The position numbers and the translations under genes were made by a program. A stretch of 47,189 bases of DNA, from positions 1 to 47,189 of the forward strand of contig NZ_PEOG01000045.1 in assembly GCF_002761755.1 (NCBI RefSeq). The letters run 5' to 3'. This DNA comes from Roseateles chitinivorans (GTDB taxonomy: Bacteria; Pseudomonadota; Gammaproteobacteria; Burkholderiales; Burkholderiaceae_C). The notes below the pieces were generated by a model. That model saw only the letters and a program-made list of their open reading frames with translations. It did no database searches and was not told the DNA's origin. This document shows, one piece after another, positions 36,007-46,188 of the stretch (its first letter is position 1; every line of letters starts with the position of its first letter).

Positions 36007-36083
36007 GTTCATCTGCGGTTCATCGGAAGCGCTGCCGCGATTCATCTTCCGTGCGCCGCGGGTTCATGCGGGCTTTCCAGAAT
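36007..36083 (+). promoter_or_regulatory. Phased TTCAT direct repeats and -10-like box
   Basis: TTCAT occurs at 36008, 36019, 36041 and 36063, spaced 11, 22 and 22 bp, so all lie on one face of the helix. The last three are preceded by GG or GA. CAGAAT (36078-36083) lies 10 bp after the last repeat, as in activator-dependent promoters. OmpR/PhoB-type regulators bind such 11-bp-spaced direct repeats. Confidence 0.65.
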
Positions 36084-36160
36084 CGATCGTGCGCCGGGAC
36101 CTCTCCTGGCGCGGCGCCGAGCAAGCGCCTGTCTCAACGATCGATCTGGAGTCTTCCCTC

Positions 36161-36703
36161 ATGACCGTCTCCGTCCATCCCCGCGATGCCTCCGTTGTCC
36201 GCTCGAGCCCGGGGCGCGTGTCCCGCGCCGGCTGGGTGCCCGCGCTGGCCGCGCTGATGCTCGGCGCCGCCGTCGGCACCGCCTCGGCCCAGGACCGGGC
36301 CGCTTCCTCCGCCAGCTGCGTCGGCGCGGACCGGGCGCAGATCGCGGCGCTCTTCGATCGCTGGAATGCGTCGCTGGCCACCGGCAACCCCGACCGCGTC
36401 GCCGCCAACTACGCGCCCGATGCGGTGCTGCTGCCCACCGTCACCAATGAACCGCGCACCACGCCGGCCGACATCCGCGACTACTTCGTGAAGTTCCTGA
36501 AGAACAAGCCGCAGGGAACGATCGACAAGCGCGTCATCAAGATCGACTGCAATGTGGCGCAGGACGTCGGCACCTACACCTTCCGCTTCGCAGATGGCAC
36601 CACGGTGAAGGCCCGCTACACCTACGTGTACCAATGGCGCGATGGGCAATGGCTGATCGCGCATCACCATTCGTCCGCCATGCCCGAGCCGACGCGGCCC
36701 TGA
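36161..36703 (+). CDS. Secreted SnoaL/DUF4440-like protein
   Basis: The 180-residue product has a signal peptide (about 20-44, ending ASAQD) and a cystatin-like alpha+beta barrel of the SnoaL/DUF4440 type: IAALFDRWNASLATGNPDRVAANYAPDAVLLPT, then late strands WRDGQWLIAHHHSS. It probably acts in the periplasm, with an unknown ligand. It is the likely target of the adjacent two-component system through the TTCAT repeats. Confidence 0.75.
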   Translation: MTVSVHPRDASVVRSSPGRVSRAGWVPALAALMLGAAVGTASAQDRAASSASCVGADRAQIAALFDRWNASLATGNPDRVAANYAPDAVLLPTVTNEPRTTPADIRDYFVKFLKNKPQGTIDKRVIKIDCNVAQDVGTYTFRFADGTTVKARYTYVYQWRDGQWLIAHHHSSAMPEPTRP

Positions 36704-36730
36704 TCGGCGGGCCTTGGTCGAGCGACCGGT

Positions 36731-36880
36731 GATCAACGGCCGGCGATCCACGACCCGCGATCCACGACCCGCGATCAACGGCCCGCGATCAACGGCCCGC
36801 GATCAATGGCCTGCGATCAATGGCCTGCGATCAATGGCCTGCGATCCACGCCCCGCGATCAACGGCCCGCGATCACCGGG
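36731..36880 (+). repeat. 14-bp minisatellite between convergent genes
   Basis: Ten 14-bp units of the form GATCAACGGCCCGC stand in tandem, with variants (AAC/CAC/AAT and GGCC/ACCC/GGCCT), followed by a partial unit. Variant runs (three GATCAATGGCCTGC in a row) show recent local duplication. It lies between the 3' ends of two converging genes. Confidence 0.9.
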
Positions 36881-36916
36881 TCTTGAGCCGCGCGGTGCCT
36901 CGCGCCGCGAGCACGT

Positions 36917-38461
<1,545 letters not shown>

Positions 38462-38464
38462 CGC

Positions 38465-39190
38465 TCAGCGCTCCGCGGTCGCGACCGGCTCGGCCAGCAG
38501 CACGCCGGGTTCCTCGCGCAGCCGCTGCGCCAGCGCCTCCCCGGGCGTCGAGGCGCCCGATGCCGCCGGCATCAAGGGAGCCAGCAGCAGGCTGCTCGCG
38601 TCCTCGTCCGCACCGACGATGCGCAGCCCGTGGCGGGTGAGCATCTGCCGCAGCCGGGCCATGTCGACCCGTTCTTCCGGCACCAGCCGCACGACCGCGC
38701 CCGAGGGCAGCGTCGACGGCTGGCTCAGCGTGACGTAGTCGGACGAGGGAGGCTCGCCCGGCCAGAGCCGCAGGCCGAGCACGCACAGCGCCACCGCCTG
38801 CACCGCCACCGCGGCGGTGAGCCAGCGCGTCAGGCGGCCGCCTTCATTGGCGGCCCGGCCGCGAGGGCCTTCGACCGGCATCGTGGGCCCGGCCTCCCGA
38901 TCGCGCGCCCAGAGGCGATCCAGGCCGGCCTGGATCGCGCCCGCGTCCGCCGCGGCACCAGCACCGGGCGGATCCTGCATCGCCGCATGGATGCGCTGCT
39001 GCAGTGCGAGCTCGTCCCGGCAATGCGCGCAATGCGGCAGGTGGGCCAGCACCTGGCGGCGCTGTTCCGGCGTCGCGGTGCCCGCGACGACCCAGGCGAT
39101 CGTGTCCCAGACCTGGCGGTGCTCGTTCGGCTGCACCTGGATCGGATCGGTGGCCTTGCCGGCGTCGGAGGGGGTGTCGTGGGAACTCAT
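38465..39190 (-). CDS. Zinc-finger anti-sigma factor with prodomain-like periplasmic domain
   Basis: The 241-residue product has a cytoplasmic zf-HC2-type anti-sigma domain (HCAHC motif about residues 52-56, with an upstream His). A membrane helix near 125-145 and a periplasmic domain of about 75 residues follow. That domain's pattern (VVRLVPEERVDMARLRQMLTRHGL, then LAQRLREEPGVLLAEPV) resembles I9/subtilisin propeptides, including that of its own downstream protease. It would hold the sigma factor until a periplasmic signal arrives. It overlaps the sigma gene by ATGA. Confidence 0.75.
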   Translation of the reverse strand: MSSHDTPSDAGKATDPIQVQPNEHRQVWDTIAWVVAGTATPEQRRQVLAHLPHCAHCRDELALQQRIHAAMQDPPGAGAAADAGAIQAGLDRLWARDREAGPTMPVEGPRGRAANEGGRLTRWLTAAVAVQAVALCVLGLRLWPGEPPSSDYVTLSQPSTLPSGAVVRLVPEERVDMARLRQMLTRHGLRIVGADEDASSLLLAPLMPAASGASTPGEALAQRLREEPGVLLAEPVATAER

Positions 39191-39807
39191 GGCTGTCCTT
39201 CGGTGCCGCTGGCGGGACGGGGGAGGCCGCCCAGCTCGGGCAGCACATTGCGCAGCCGGACCCGCGCGTGGAACATGCGCGCCTTCACCGTGCCGGTGGC
39301 GCAATTCATGATGCGGGCGATGTCCTCGCAGGTCTCGCCCAGGTAATACGCCAGCTCCATCGTCACCCGCTGTTCCGTCGGCAGCGTCGCCAGGCCGCGC
39401 ATCACCCAGTCGCGCTGCTCGCGGTCGGCCGCTTCGTTGAAGGCCGGTTCGGCCGAGGCCAGTTCCGCGTCGTGGACGGCGGAGGCGTTGATCTCCTCGG
39501 CCGCCACGCCATCGCGCAGCGCCTTGAGCATGCAGCGGTAGGCGATGCCGTGGATCCAGGTCGAGACGCGCGACTCGCCGCGGAAGTTGCCGGCGCTGCG
39601 CCACACGATCCAGAGCGCATCGTTGACGACCTCGTCGGCCAGGTCGGGCCGTCCGCAGCAGCGCAGCACGAAGCGCGACAACCGCGGCTGGCAATGCCGG
39701 TAGAGCTGCTCGAAGCCGGACCGATCGCCGGCCGCGGCGGCCTGCAACCAGGTGCGCAGACGCGACTCGAGGGCAGCGTCCGCCTCATTGGGAACAGATG
39801 GAAACAT
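39187..39807 (-). CDS. ECF sigma factor
   Basis: The 206-residue product has sigma region 2 (FEQLYRHCQPRLSRFVLRC, DLADEVVNDALWIVWR) and region 4 (LPTEQRVTMELAYYLGETCEDIARIMNCATGTVKARMFHARVRL), with no other domains. It is first in an operon with its anti-sigma factor and a secreted protease. The ATG at 39807 gives a normal family length; upstream extension lacks coding character. Confidence 0.9.
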   Translation of the reverse strand: MFPSVPNEADAALESRLRTWLQAAAAGDRSGFEQLYRHCQPRLSRFVLRCCGRPDLADEVVNDALWIVWRSAGNFRGESRVSTWIHGIAYRCMLKALRDGVAAEEINASAVHDAELASAEPAFNEAADREQRDWVMRGLATLPTEQRVTMELAYYLGETCEDIARIMNCATGTVKARMFHARVRLRNVLPELGGLPRPASGTEGQP

Positions 39808-39859
39808 GGGGCGACGAATTCTGCAGAAGTGTCGTTCATGGGTGCCACAATCGCCGCCG

Positions 39860-40621
39860 ATGGTTGTCGAGCCCCAAAAAAATGTCTTCACCGCCCCGGC
39901 CGTCAGAGGGAGAAACCGGGCATTGGACGGGGCCCTGGCGATGGGCATCGCCGCGCTGGCGACTGTCGCCGCGGTGCCCGGCGTGGCCGGTGCACAGACT
40001 TGGGGCGGCACGCTGTCGGTGGTGTCGGAGCGGGTCTCGCGCGGCCTCGGCCTGAGCGGCGACCATCCCGGCGCGACGGCCGACTTCTTCTACCGCGATG
40101 ACCGCAACTGGGCCTTGGGCCTTGGCCTCGGAACGCTGAATCCCGACGGCGGCGCGACCGCGGAGGCCATTGTGTCGGCGACGCGCTGGTGGCAGATCGA
40201 CGACCACCGGACGCTGACGCTGTCCGGCGCCTATTACGACTATGCCGGCCCCCGCGCGGGCCGCCTGCGCTACAGCGAGGTCTCCGTCGGCAGTCTCTGG
40301 GACGGCGGCACCTGGGGCCAGTGGAGCGGCACCATCTCGCTGTCGCCGGACCTGGCCGCGTCGTCGTCGAGGGGCTATACCGCCGGCCATCCCGGGGCGA
40401 CCATCGTCGAGCTGACCTGGCACCGGCGCCTGTGGGGGGCGCTCGCCGCCGACCTGGGCTGGGGCATCGTCAGCCCCTGGGGCGGCGAAGGCAGTTCCTA
40501 CCGCTTCGCCAACGGCGGGCTGAGCTACACCGCCGGCGCCTGGCGGTTCACCGTGTCGCGGCTCTACAGCTCGGTGCCGCCCCGGCAGCGCTGGATCGCC
40601 GGCGTGGCCTGGTCCTTCTGA
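39860..40621 (+). CDS. Outer-membrane beta-barrel-like protein (gcw_chp type)
   Basis: The 253-residue product has a signal peptide (about 25-45, ending GVAGAQT) and then alternating aromatic strands (LSVVSERVSRGLGLSGDHPG, WALGLGLGTLN, TLTLSGAYYDYAG), ending in Trp-Ser-Phe. This matches the TIGR02001-like family of small outer-membrane proteins. It is divergent from the sigma operon, sharing a 52-bp region. An inner start at Met28 is possible. Confidence 0.65.
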   Translation: MVVEPQKNVFTAPAVRGRNRALDGALAMGIAALATVAAVPGVAGAQTWGGTLSVVSERVSRGLGLSGDHPGATADFFYRDDRNWALGLGLGTLNPDGGATAEAIVSATRWWQIDDHRTLTLSGAYYDYAGPRAGRLRYSEVSVGSLWDGGTWGQWSGTISLSPDLAASSSRGYTAGHPGATIVELTWHRRLWGALAADLGWGIVSPWGGEGSSYRFANGGLSYTAGAWRFTVSRLYSSVPPRQRWIAGVAWSF

Positions 40622-40631
40622 CCGCGCCGCT

Positions 40632-41591
40632 TCAGCCGGCCTGCTGCTCGAGGAAACGCTGCGCGTCGAGTGCCGCCATGCAGCCGGTGCCGGCGCTGGT
40701 GATGGCCTGGCGATAGACATGGTCCTGCACGTCGCCGGCGGCGAAGACACCCGGCACGCTGGTCATCGTGGCGAAGCCCTCCGAGCCGCTGCGCGTCAGC
40801 ACGTAGCCGTCGCGCAATTCGATCTGGCCCCGGAAGATGTCGGTGTTGGGCTTGTGGCCGATGGCGATGAAGCAGCCCTGCAGCTTGACGTCGGTGGTGG
40901 TGCCGTCCTGCGTGCTCTTGATGCGCACGCCGGTGACGCCGCTGGCATCGCCCAGCACCTCGTCCAGCGTGTGGAACAGGTGCAGCTCGATCTTGCCGGC
41001 CTTGACCTTGTCCATCAGCTTGTCGACCAGGATGGGCTCGGCGCGGAACTTGTCGCGACGGTGGATCAGGTGAACCTTGCTGGCGATGTTGGACAGGTAC
41101 AGCGCTTCCTCGACCGCGGTGTTGCCGCCGCCCACCACGCAGACTTCCTGCTCGCGATAGAAGAAGCCGTCGCAGGTGGCGCAGGCGCTGACGCCGCGGC
41201 CCATGAAGGACTCCTCGGACGGCAGGCCCAGGTACTGGGCGGACGCGCCGGTGGCGAGGATCACCGCATCGGCGGTGTAGGTGGCGCTGTCGCCGGTCAG
41301 GGTGAAGGGGCGCTTGGAGAAGTCGACGCTGTTGATGTGGTCGAAGACGATCTCGGTCTGGAAGCGCTCGGCATGCTGCTGGAAGCGCTGCATCAGCTCG
41401 GGACCTTGCACGCCCATCACGTCGGCGGGCCAGTTGTCGACCTCGGTGGTGGTCATCAGCTGACCCCCTTGCGCCATGCCGGTGACCAGCAGCGGCTTGA
41501 GGTTGGCGCGGGCCGCATAGATGGCGGCGGTGTAGCCGGCGGGGCCGGAGCCGAGGATCAGGAGGGCGGTGTGTCGGGGCGTGGTGCTCAT
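40632..41591 (-). CDS. trxB: Thioredoxin reductase
   Basis: The 319-residue flavoprotein has the FAD-binding GSGPAGYTAAIYAARA, the redox-active CATC pair (SACATCDGFFY) and the NADPH-binding GGGNTAVEEAL. The C-terminal FAD contact GVFAAGDVQDHVYRQAITSAG completes the family set. It uses NADPH to reduce thioredoxin, which in turn feeds DsbD encoded just upstream (17 bp gap). The chosen ATG (41591) gives the usual length; a longer start at 41612 is less likely. Confidence 0.95.
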   Translation of the reverse strand: MSTTPRHTALLILGSGPAGYTAAIYAARANLKPLLVTGMAQGGQLMTTTEVDNWPADVMGVQGPELMQRFQQHAERFQTEIVFDHINSVDFSKRPFTLTGDSATYTADAVILATGASAQYLGLPSEESFMGRGVSACATCDGFFYREQEVCVVGGGNTAVEEALYLSNIASKVHLIHRRDKFRAEPILVDKLMDKVKAGKIELHLFHTLDEVLGDASGVTGVRIKSTQDGTTTDVKLQGCFIAIGHKPNTDIFRGQIELRDGYVLTRSGSEGFATMTSVPGVFAAGDVQDHVYRQAITSAGTGCMAALDAQRFLEQQAG

Positions 41592-41608
41592 GGCGATGTC
41601 CGATTGAT

Positions 41609-43522
41609 TCACAGCTTGGCGCGGTCCAGGCGCTGGGCGAATTCATCGGCCGGCAGGAAGCCGATCGTGCGCGCGGCGGCGAGCTCGCGGCCCTGGGCGT
41701 CGAAGAACAGGATCCCGGGCGGGCCGAACAGCTGGAAGCGCTTGAGCAGGGCCTTGGCCTCGGCGCTGTTGGCGGTGACATCGGCCTGCAGCAGGCGCGC
41801 CTGGCGCAGGCGGGCGGCGATCGCGGGATCGGCGAAGGTCAGGTGTTCCATCTCCTTGCAGGCGACGCACCAGTCGGCATAGAAGTCCAGCATCACCGGG
41901 CGGTTGGTCGAGGCCAGCGCCGCGTCGAGCTGCGCGACGGTCGTGATGCGTTCGAAGGCGGGCGTGGCGGAGGCGGCCTCCGCGCTGGCCATCGGCAGCG
42001 CGCCGCCGTTGCCGCGCGCCAGGTGGCGCAGCGGCTGCAGCACGCTGTCGCCGCCCGAGAGCGCGCCGCCGATCATCGCGATCGACCACAGCGCCACCAG
42101 CGCGCCGCCCGCCTTCAGCGCGCGCGGCTTGCCGGCCTCGAACGCGCCCAGGCAGATCGCCAGGATCAGCGCGGCGGCGCCGATCAGGAACATCAGCGCG
42201 CCGGTCGGCAGCACCGGCGACACCAGCCACAGCGCGACGGCGATCAGCACGACGCCGAAGAAGGTCTTGACGTGCTCCATCCAGCGGCCGGCGCGCGGCA
42301 GCAGCGTGCCGGCGGACAGGCCCAGCAGCAGCAGCGGGACGCTCATGCCGCAGGCCAGTGCGAACAGGGCCGAGCCGCCCAGCACCACGTCGCGGGTCTG
42401 GCTGATGTAGACCAGCGCGCCGGCCAGCGGCGCGGCGACGCAGGGGCCGACCAGCAGCGCCGACAGCCCGCCCATCAGGAACACGCCGACATGGCGACCG
42501 CCCTTGAGCTGGTTGGAGGCGTTGTTGACCTTGTCCTGGATGAAGCCGGGCATCTGGAATTCCCAGACCCCGAACATCGACAGCGCCAGCACCGACAGCA
42601 GCAGCGCGAAGGCACCGAGCACCCACGGGTTCTGCAGCGCGGCGGCGAAGCCCGAGCCGAGCAGCCCGGCGACGACGCCGGCCGCGGTGTAGACCATCGC
42701 CATGCCCATCGAGTAGGCCAGCGCCAGGGTGAAGCCCCGGGCGCGCGACACCGGCGCACCCTGGCCGACGATGATCGACGACAGGATGGGCAGCATCGGC
42801 AGCACGCAGGGCGTGAAGGACAGCAGCAGGCCGCCGAGCAGGAACATGCCGATGACCCGCAGCAGACTGCCCGACTGCAGCGCGGCGGCGCTGCGGTCGA
42901 TGGGCGCGTCCGCCGACGTGGCCGCGGTCGCCGGCGTGGCGCCCGTCGTCGTCGCGGCGCCGGACGGCGCGGGCGACGCCGAAGCGGCAGGCGTGGCCGA
43001 CGTGGCAGGCGCGTCGACCGGCGCCGTCAGCGCGTCGGGCTGCGACTCCCAGCGGGCCGTCACCGCGCCGTCGCCGCCGCGCGTCAGGTGCACCAGCGCC
43101 TGCTGCGGCGGATAGCAGAGCCCACGGTCGGCGCAGCCCTGGAAGCGCACCGTCAGCGCCGGGGGCAGGTCGCCGGTCGGCAGCGGCTGCGCGATGCGGA
43201 CCGCGCCGGCCCACAGCGTCATCGTCTTTTTGAAGTTGGGGTCGAACTCGGCCTTGCCGTCAGGCAGGCGCGGCGCGGGCAGGGTCGCGCCCTCGGCCTC
43301 GATCGCGAAGCGCTCGCGGTAGAGGTGGTAGCCGGGGGCGACATCGAACTGGACGACCAGCGGACCACGTCCGGCGTCCTCGACGCGGGCCTGGCCGGGG
43401 AAGGCCTGCACGACGTCGAGGAAGGGCGGCTGGTCGGTGGCGGCACGGGCAGGGCCCGTCGCGGCGAAGACCAGCGTGATCGCGGTCGCGGCGCCGGCGA
43501 GGAAGGAGGCGAGGAATCTCAT
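41609..43522 (-). CDS. dsbD: Thiol:disulfide interchange protein DsbD
   Basis: The 637-residue product has a signal peptide and an N-terminal periplasmic domain with a Cys pair (QGCADRGLCYPP). An eight-helix membrane domain carries the conserved Cys in FTPCVLPMLPI and VGPCVAAPLAG, and the C-terminal thioredoxin domain has WCVACKE. It moves electrons from cytoplasmic thioredoxin to periplasmic proteins. Its neighbours fit: TrxB downstream, ApbE upstream (4-bp overlap) and a TlpA-like protein nearby. A long Ala/Thr linker follows the N-terminal domain. Confidence 0.95.
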   Translation of the reverse strand: MRFLASFLAGAATAITLVFAATGPARAATDQPPFLDVVQAFPGQARVEDAGRGPLVVQFDVAPGYHLYRERFAIEAEGATLPAPRLPDGKAEFDPNFKKTMTLWAGAVRIAQPLPTGDLPPALTVRFQGCADRGLCYPPQQALVHLTRGGDGAVTARWESQPDALTAPVDAPATSATPAASASPAPSGAATTTGATPATAATSADAPIDRSAAALQSGSLLRVIGMFLLGGLLLSFTPCVLPMLPILSSIIVGQGAPVSRARGFTLALAYSMGMAMVYTAAGVVAGLLGSGFAAALQNPWVLGAFALLLSVLALSMFGVWEFQMPGFIQDKVNNASNQLKGGRHVGVFLMGGLSALLVGPCVAAPLAGALVYISQTRDVVLGGSALFALACGMSVPLLLLGLSAGTLLPRAGRWMEHVKTFFGVVLIAVALWLVSPVLPTGALMFLIGAAALILAICLGAFEAGKPRALKAGGALVALWSIAMIGGALSGGDSVLQPLRHLARGNGGALPMASAEAASATPAFERITTVAQLDAALASTNRPVMLDFYADWCVACKEMEHLTFADPAIAARLRQARLLQADVTANSAEAKALLKRFQLFGPPGILFFDAQGRELAAARTIGFLPADEFAQRLDRAKL

Positions 43523-44619
43523 GACGGCGTGGAGGAAGTGAAGGAAGGGAGCGACGCGGAGGGGAGGCCCGGCTCCGCGCGCAGGGAGGCGGTGATCGCG
43601 GTGGCGATCGGTGACGGCGTCGCGAGGCCCGCGGCGGGCGTCTGGAGCAGTTGCTCCGGATCGTGGGTGTGGCGCTGCCCGTCGGCATCGATCAGCAGGA
43701 AGCCCACGCCCGGCGTGCTCAAGCGCGTGGCGGCGGGCGCGCCGATCAGCATCGCCATCGTGGCCAGTGCGCCGGCGGCGATGCACAGCGGCGCCACCAC
43801 GCTGACGGCCTGCCAGTGGCGCACCGGCTGGCCGGTGCGCGGATCGAGGATGTGGCAGCAGCGCCGGCCGTCGGCCGCGATGAAGAAGCGCTCGTAGTCG
43901 CCGCTGGTGGCCAGGGCGCCGCTGCTCAGCGCGATGCGCGCGCAGACCTCGTGCTCGCGCCGCGGATGCTGGACCGCGAAGACCCAGGGTTGGCCGTCCG
44001 GACGCGGGCCGAGCACCCGCAGGTCGCCGCCGAGGTTCACGAAGCCGTGGCGGAAGCCGAGCTCGCGCAGCACCGTGACGGCACGGTCGGCGGCGTACTC
44101 CTTGCCGATGCCGCCGAAGTCGATCTCCATGCCGGCCTGCGGCAACGCGATCGCCCGGCCGTCCCACTGCACGCGGTGCCAGCCGATGCGCGCGAGCTGC
44201 AGCGCCAGCGCGTCGGGCGAGGGCTCGCGGCCGGCCTTGAAGTCCCAGGCGCGGCGCAGGCAACCGCTGGTGAGGTCGAACAGGCCGTCGCTCTGGCGAT
44301 GCAGCTCGGCGGCGAAGTCGAGCAGGTGGGCGGTCTCGGCGTCGACGGTCACGCCGCCGCGGCCGGCGCGCGCGTTGATCGCCGAGATCACGCTGTCGTC
44401 GCGGTAGCGCGAGTACTTGCGCTCGATGCGGCGGACCTCCGCCTCGGCGAAGGCGCAGGCGTCGGCGGCCTGCGCCGGCGTGACGCCGGCCAGCACGATC
44501 TCGTTGGGCGAGGCCATCGCGGTGAAGACGTGGCGATGCTCCCGTTCGGCGGGACCGTCCGGCGGCACGGGAGCCGCCGGGGCAGCCGGCAGCGAGGAGA
44601 TCGCGGCGTCGCGCAGCAT
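43519..44619 (-). CDS. apbE: FAD:protein FMN transferase
   Basis: The 366-residue product has the ApbE blocks: RKYSRYRDDSVISAIN, GLFDLTSG, EIDFGGIGKEYAADRA, SGALATSGDYERFF and HILDPRTGQPV (Mg/FAD binding). It attaches FMN to Thr/Ser of target proteins outside the cytoplasm. No clear lipobox is seen. In this cluster its substrate is not obvious; I do not see a standard flavinylation motif in DUF4266 or DUF3570. It overlaps dsbD by ATGA. Confidence 0.92.
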   Translation of the reverse strand: MLRDAAISSLPAAPAAPVPPDGPAEREHRHVFTAMASPNEIVLAGVTPAQAADACAFAEAEVRRIERKYSRYRDDSVISAINARAGRGGVTVDAETAHLLDFAAELHRQSDGLFDLTSGCLRRAWDFKAGREPSPDALALQLARIGWHRVQWDGRAIALPQAGMEIDFGGIGKEYAADRAVTVLRELGFRHGFVNLGGDLRVLGPRPDGQPWVFAVQHPRREHEVCARIALSSGALATSGDYERFFIAADGRRCCHILDPRTGQPVRHWQAVSVVAPLCIAAGALATMAMLIGAPAATRLSTPGVGFLLIDADGQRHTHDPEQLLQTPAAGLATPSPIATAITASLRAEPGLPSASLPSFTSSTPS

Positions 44620-44629
44620 CGTGGTGGCC

Positions 44630-45847
44630 TCAGAACTTGTGCGAGAGGCCGATCTGCAGCCAGTCGGCCTGGAAGCGATCCAGACCCGGCGAGCCGCTGC
44701 CGCCCAGGCGCCAGGAAGCGCGCTGCTCGTAGTGCTCGAGGCTGACGTCGGCGGTCCAGCGCGGGGCGAACTCGTAGGCGACCTTGAAGCCGGCGGTGAT
44801 CGCGCCGAAGGCCGACAGGCGCTGGTCGCCGGACAGGTACTGCGGCGAGGTCGCGGTGTAGCCGGGCGGGAAGGGCGCGCCGAGCGCGGGGTCGTAGACC
44901 GGGTCGTAATAGAACTTCGCCGCGCGCTGTGTCGTGTAACGCAGCATCGGCGTCAGCGTCCAGCCGCCGGCGAGCGGCTGCACCCAGGCGGCCTCGACCG
45001 TGTTGGCGCGCACGCCGAAGCTGTCGGCGTAATAGCGCCAGCTGCTGCGCAGCGTCGCCCGCCAGTCGCTGAAGTGGTGGTTCCAGCGGGCCATCACCGT
45101 GTACTGCTCGCGCCGGTCCGGGCGGCGGTCCGGGAACTTGTAGGGATCGGAGTACATGCCGTGGCCCCAGCTGGCGCCGAGGCTGAGCTGCACCAGGTCC
45201 ACCGCGGTCCACGCCTGGGTGACGCCGGCGGTCAGCTGCGTGGTGTTGCGGCCGCGGCTGAGCGTCGGGTCGTTGGAGGAGCCGATCCAGTCGTCGCCGA
45301 AGGCGGCGCCGATGTTCCAGGTGGTGTTGTTGTCCTCGCTGGAGCGCCGGTAGTCGGCCGAGATCGTGCGCGAGCGGTAGTCGTGCTCGGTCGAGTAGGC
45401 GGCGCCGACCGACCACGCGTCGCGGTCGTTGTAGCGCGTCACGCGGATGTCGCCGGCCTTGCGTTCCTCGTCGAGCCGCGAGGCGCCCGAGACGGCGCTG
45501 TGGTAGCGCGGCGAGGCGCCGGAGACGCTGTCGGTCACCAGCGAGCCCTCGACCGACCAGCGCCCGGCCACCGGCACCATCAGGTAGACCGAGGGCGCGG
45601 TCACCTTGATGCGATCGAAGCCGGGCTGGCGGTCGCGGTAGGACAGCAGCTTGACGGCCAGTTCCGCCTGCTCGGGCGGGGTCTCGGCCAGCGCAGGCGC
45701 CTGCAGCCCGGGCAACAGCAGCGCCGCCGCCAGCACGCCGCCCCAGCTGCCGGCGCCCGCACGGGCGGCACGGCTCGCGTCGGCGCGATCGACGTCCTCG
45801 GCGCCGCGGGCGCTGTCCAGGCTCAGGCCGGAATCAATTGCAGCCAC
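44630..45847 (-). CDS. DUF3570 outer-membrane protein
   Basis: The 405-residue product (GTG start) has an N-terminal hydrophobic stretch, then a beta-barrel-like body with DUF3570 patterns (VKLLSYRDRQPGFDRIKVTAPSVYLMVP, YHSAVSGASRLDEER) and a C-terminal Phe (IGLSHKF). It probably lies in the outer membrane. It overlaps the DUF4266 gene by 14 bp and precedes apbE by 10 bp, so the three form one unit. Confidence 0.85.
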   Translation of the reverse strand: MAAIDSGLSLDSARGAEDVDRADASRAARAGAGSWGGVLAAALLLPGLQAPALAETPPEQAELAVKLLSYRDRQPGFDRIKVTAPSVYLMVPVAGRWSVEGSLVTDSVSGASPRYHSAVSGASRLDEERKAGDIRVTRYNDRDAWSVGAAYSTEHDYRSRTISADYRRSSEDNNTTWNIGAAFGDDWIGSSNDPTLSRGRNTTQLTAGVTQAWTAVDLVQLSLGASWGHGMYSDPYKFPDRRPDRREQYTVMARWNHHFSDWRATLRSSWRYYADSFGVRANTVEAAWVQPLAGGWTLTPMLRYTTQRAAKFYYDPVYDPALGAPFPPGYTATSPQYLSGDQRLSAFGAITAGFKVAYEFAPRWTADVSLEHYEQRASWRLGGSGSPGLDRFQADWLQIGLSHKF

Positions 45848-46094
45848 AACCGCCTCCTCCCACGCCGTTGCCGCCGGAGGCGTTCTCCTTGCTGGTGTAG
45901 ATGTGCTGGGCGAAACGGTCGCCGAGCACGTCGCCGCCCATCGTCATCTCGGGACGGGCGAGCGCCCCTTTCTCCCAGGGATGGGGCGGCTGGATCGCGC
46001 AGCCGGTGGTCGCGATCGCGAGCAGGGTCGCGCTGGCGACGAGGGCGGCCGTCGCGATCGGTGCGCGGCGGCGGGGCGTCGGAGGCAGGGACAT
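45834..46094 (-). CDS. DUF4266 small lipoprotein
   Basis: The 86-residue product has a lipobox-like TTGC (about residue 32), then PPHPWEKGALARPEM and a Gly-rich end GGGGCGCN. Both features are typical of DUF4266. Its stop overlaps the start of the DUF3570 gene. The two Cys at the very C-terminus may be redox active or bind metal; the cluster's thiol enzymes make that attractive but unproven. Confidence 0.8.
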   Translation of the reverse strand: MSLPPTPRRRAPIATAALVASATLLAIATTGCAIQPPHPWEKGALARPEMTMGGDVLGDRFAQHIYTSKENASGGNGVGGGGCGCN

Positions 46095-46188
46095 CGTGGA
46101 ACTCCAGGGTGTGGGCGGGACGGCACGGCGCAGGCGCCGCAAGGACCCGAGACGGGAATCAGGACGCAGGGGCCGGAGGCGCCGCCGC

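Noticed and set aside
36731..36880. CRISPR array
   Set aside because: Units are 14 bp and directly tandem with no spacers, and no cas genes are nearby.
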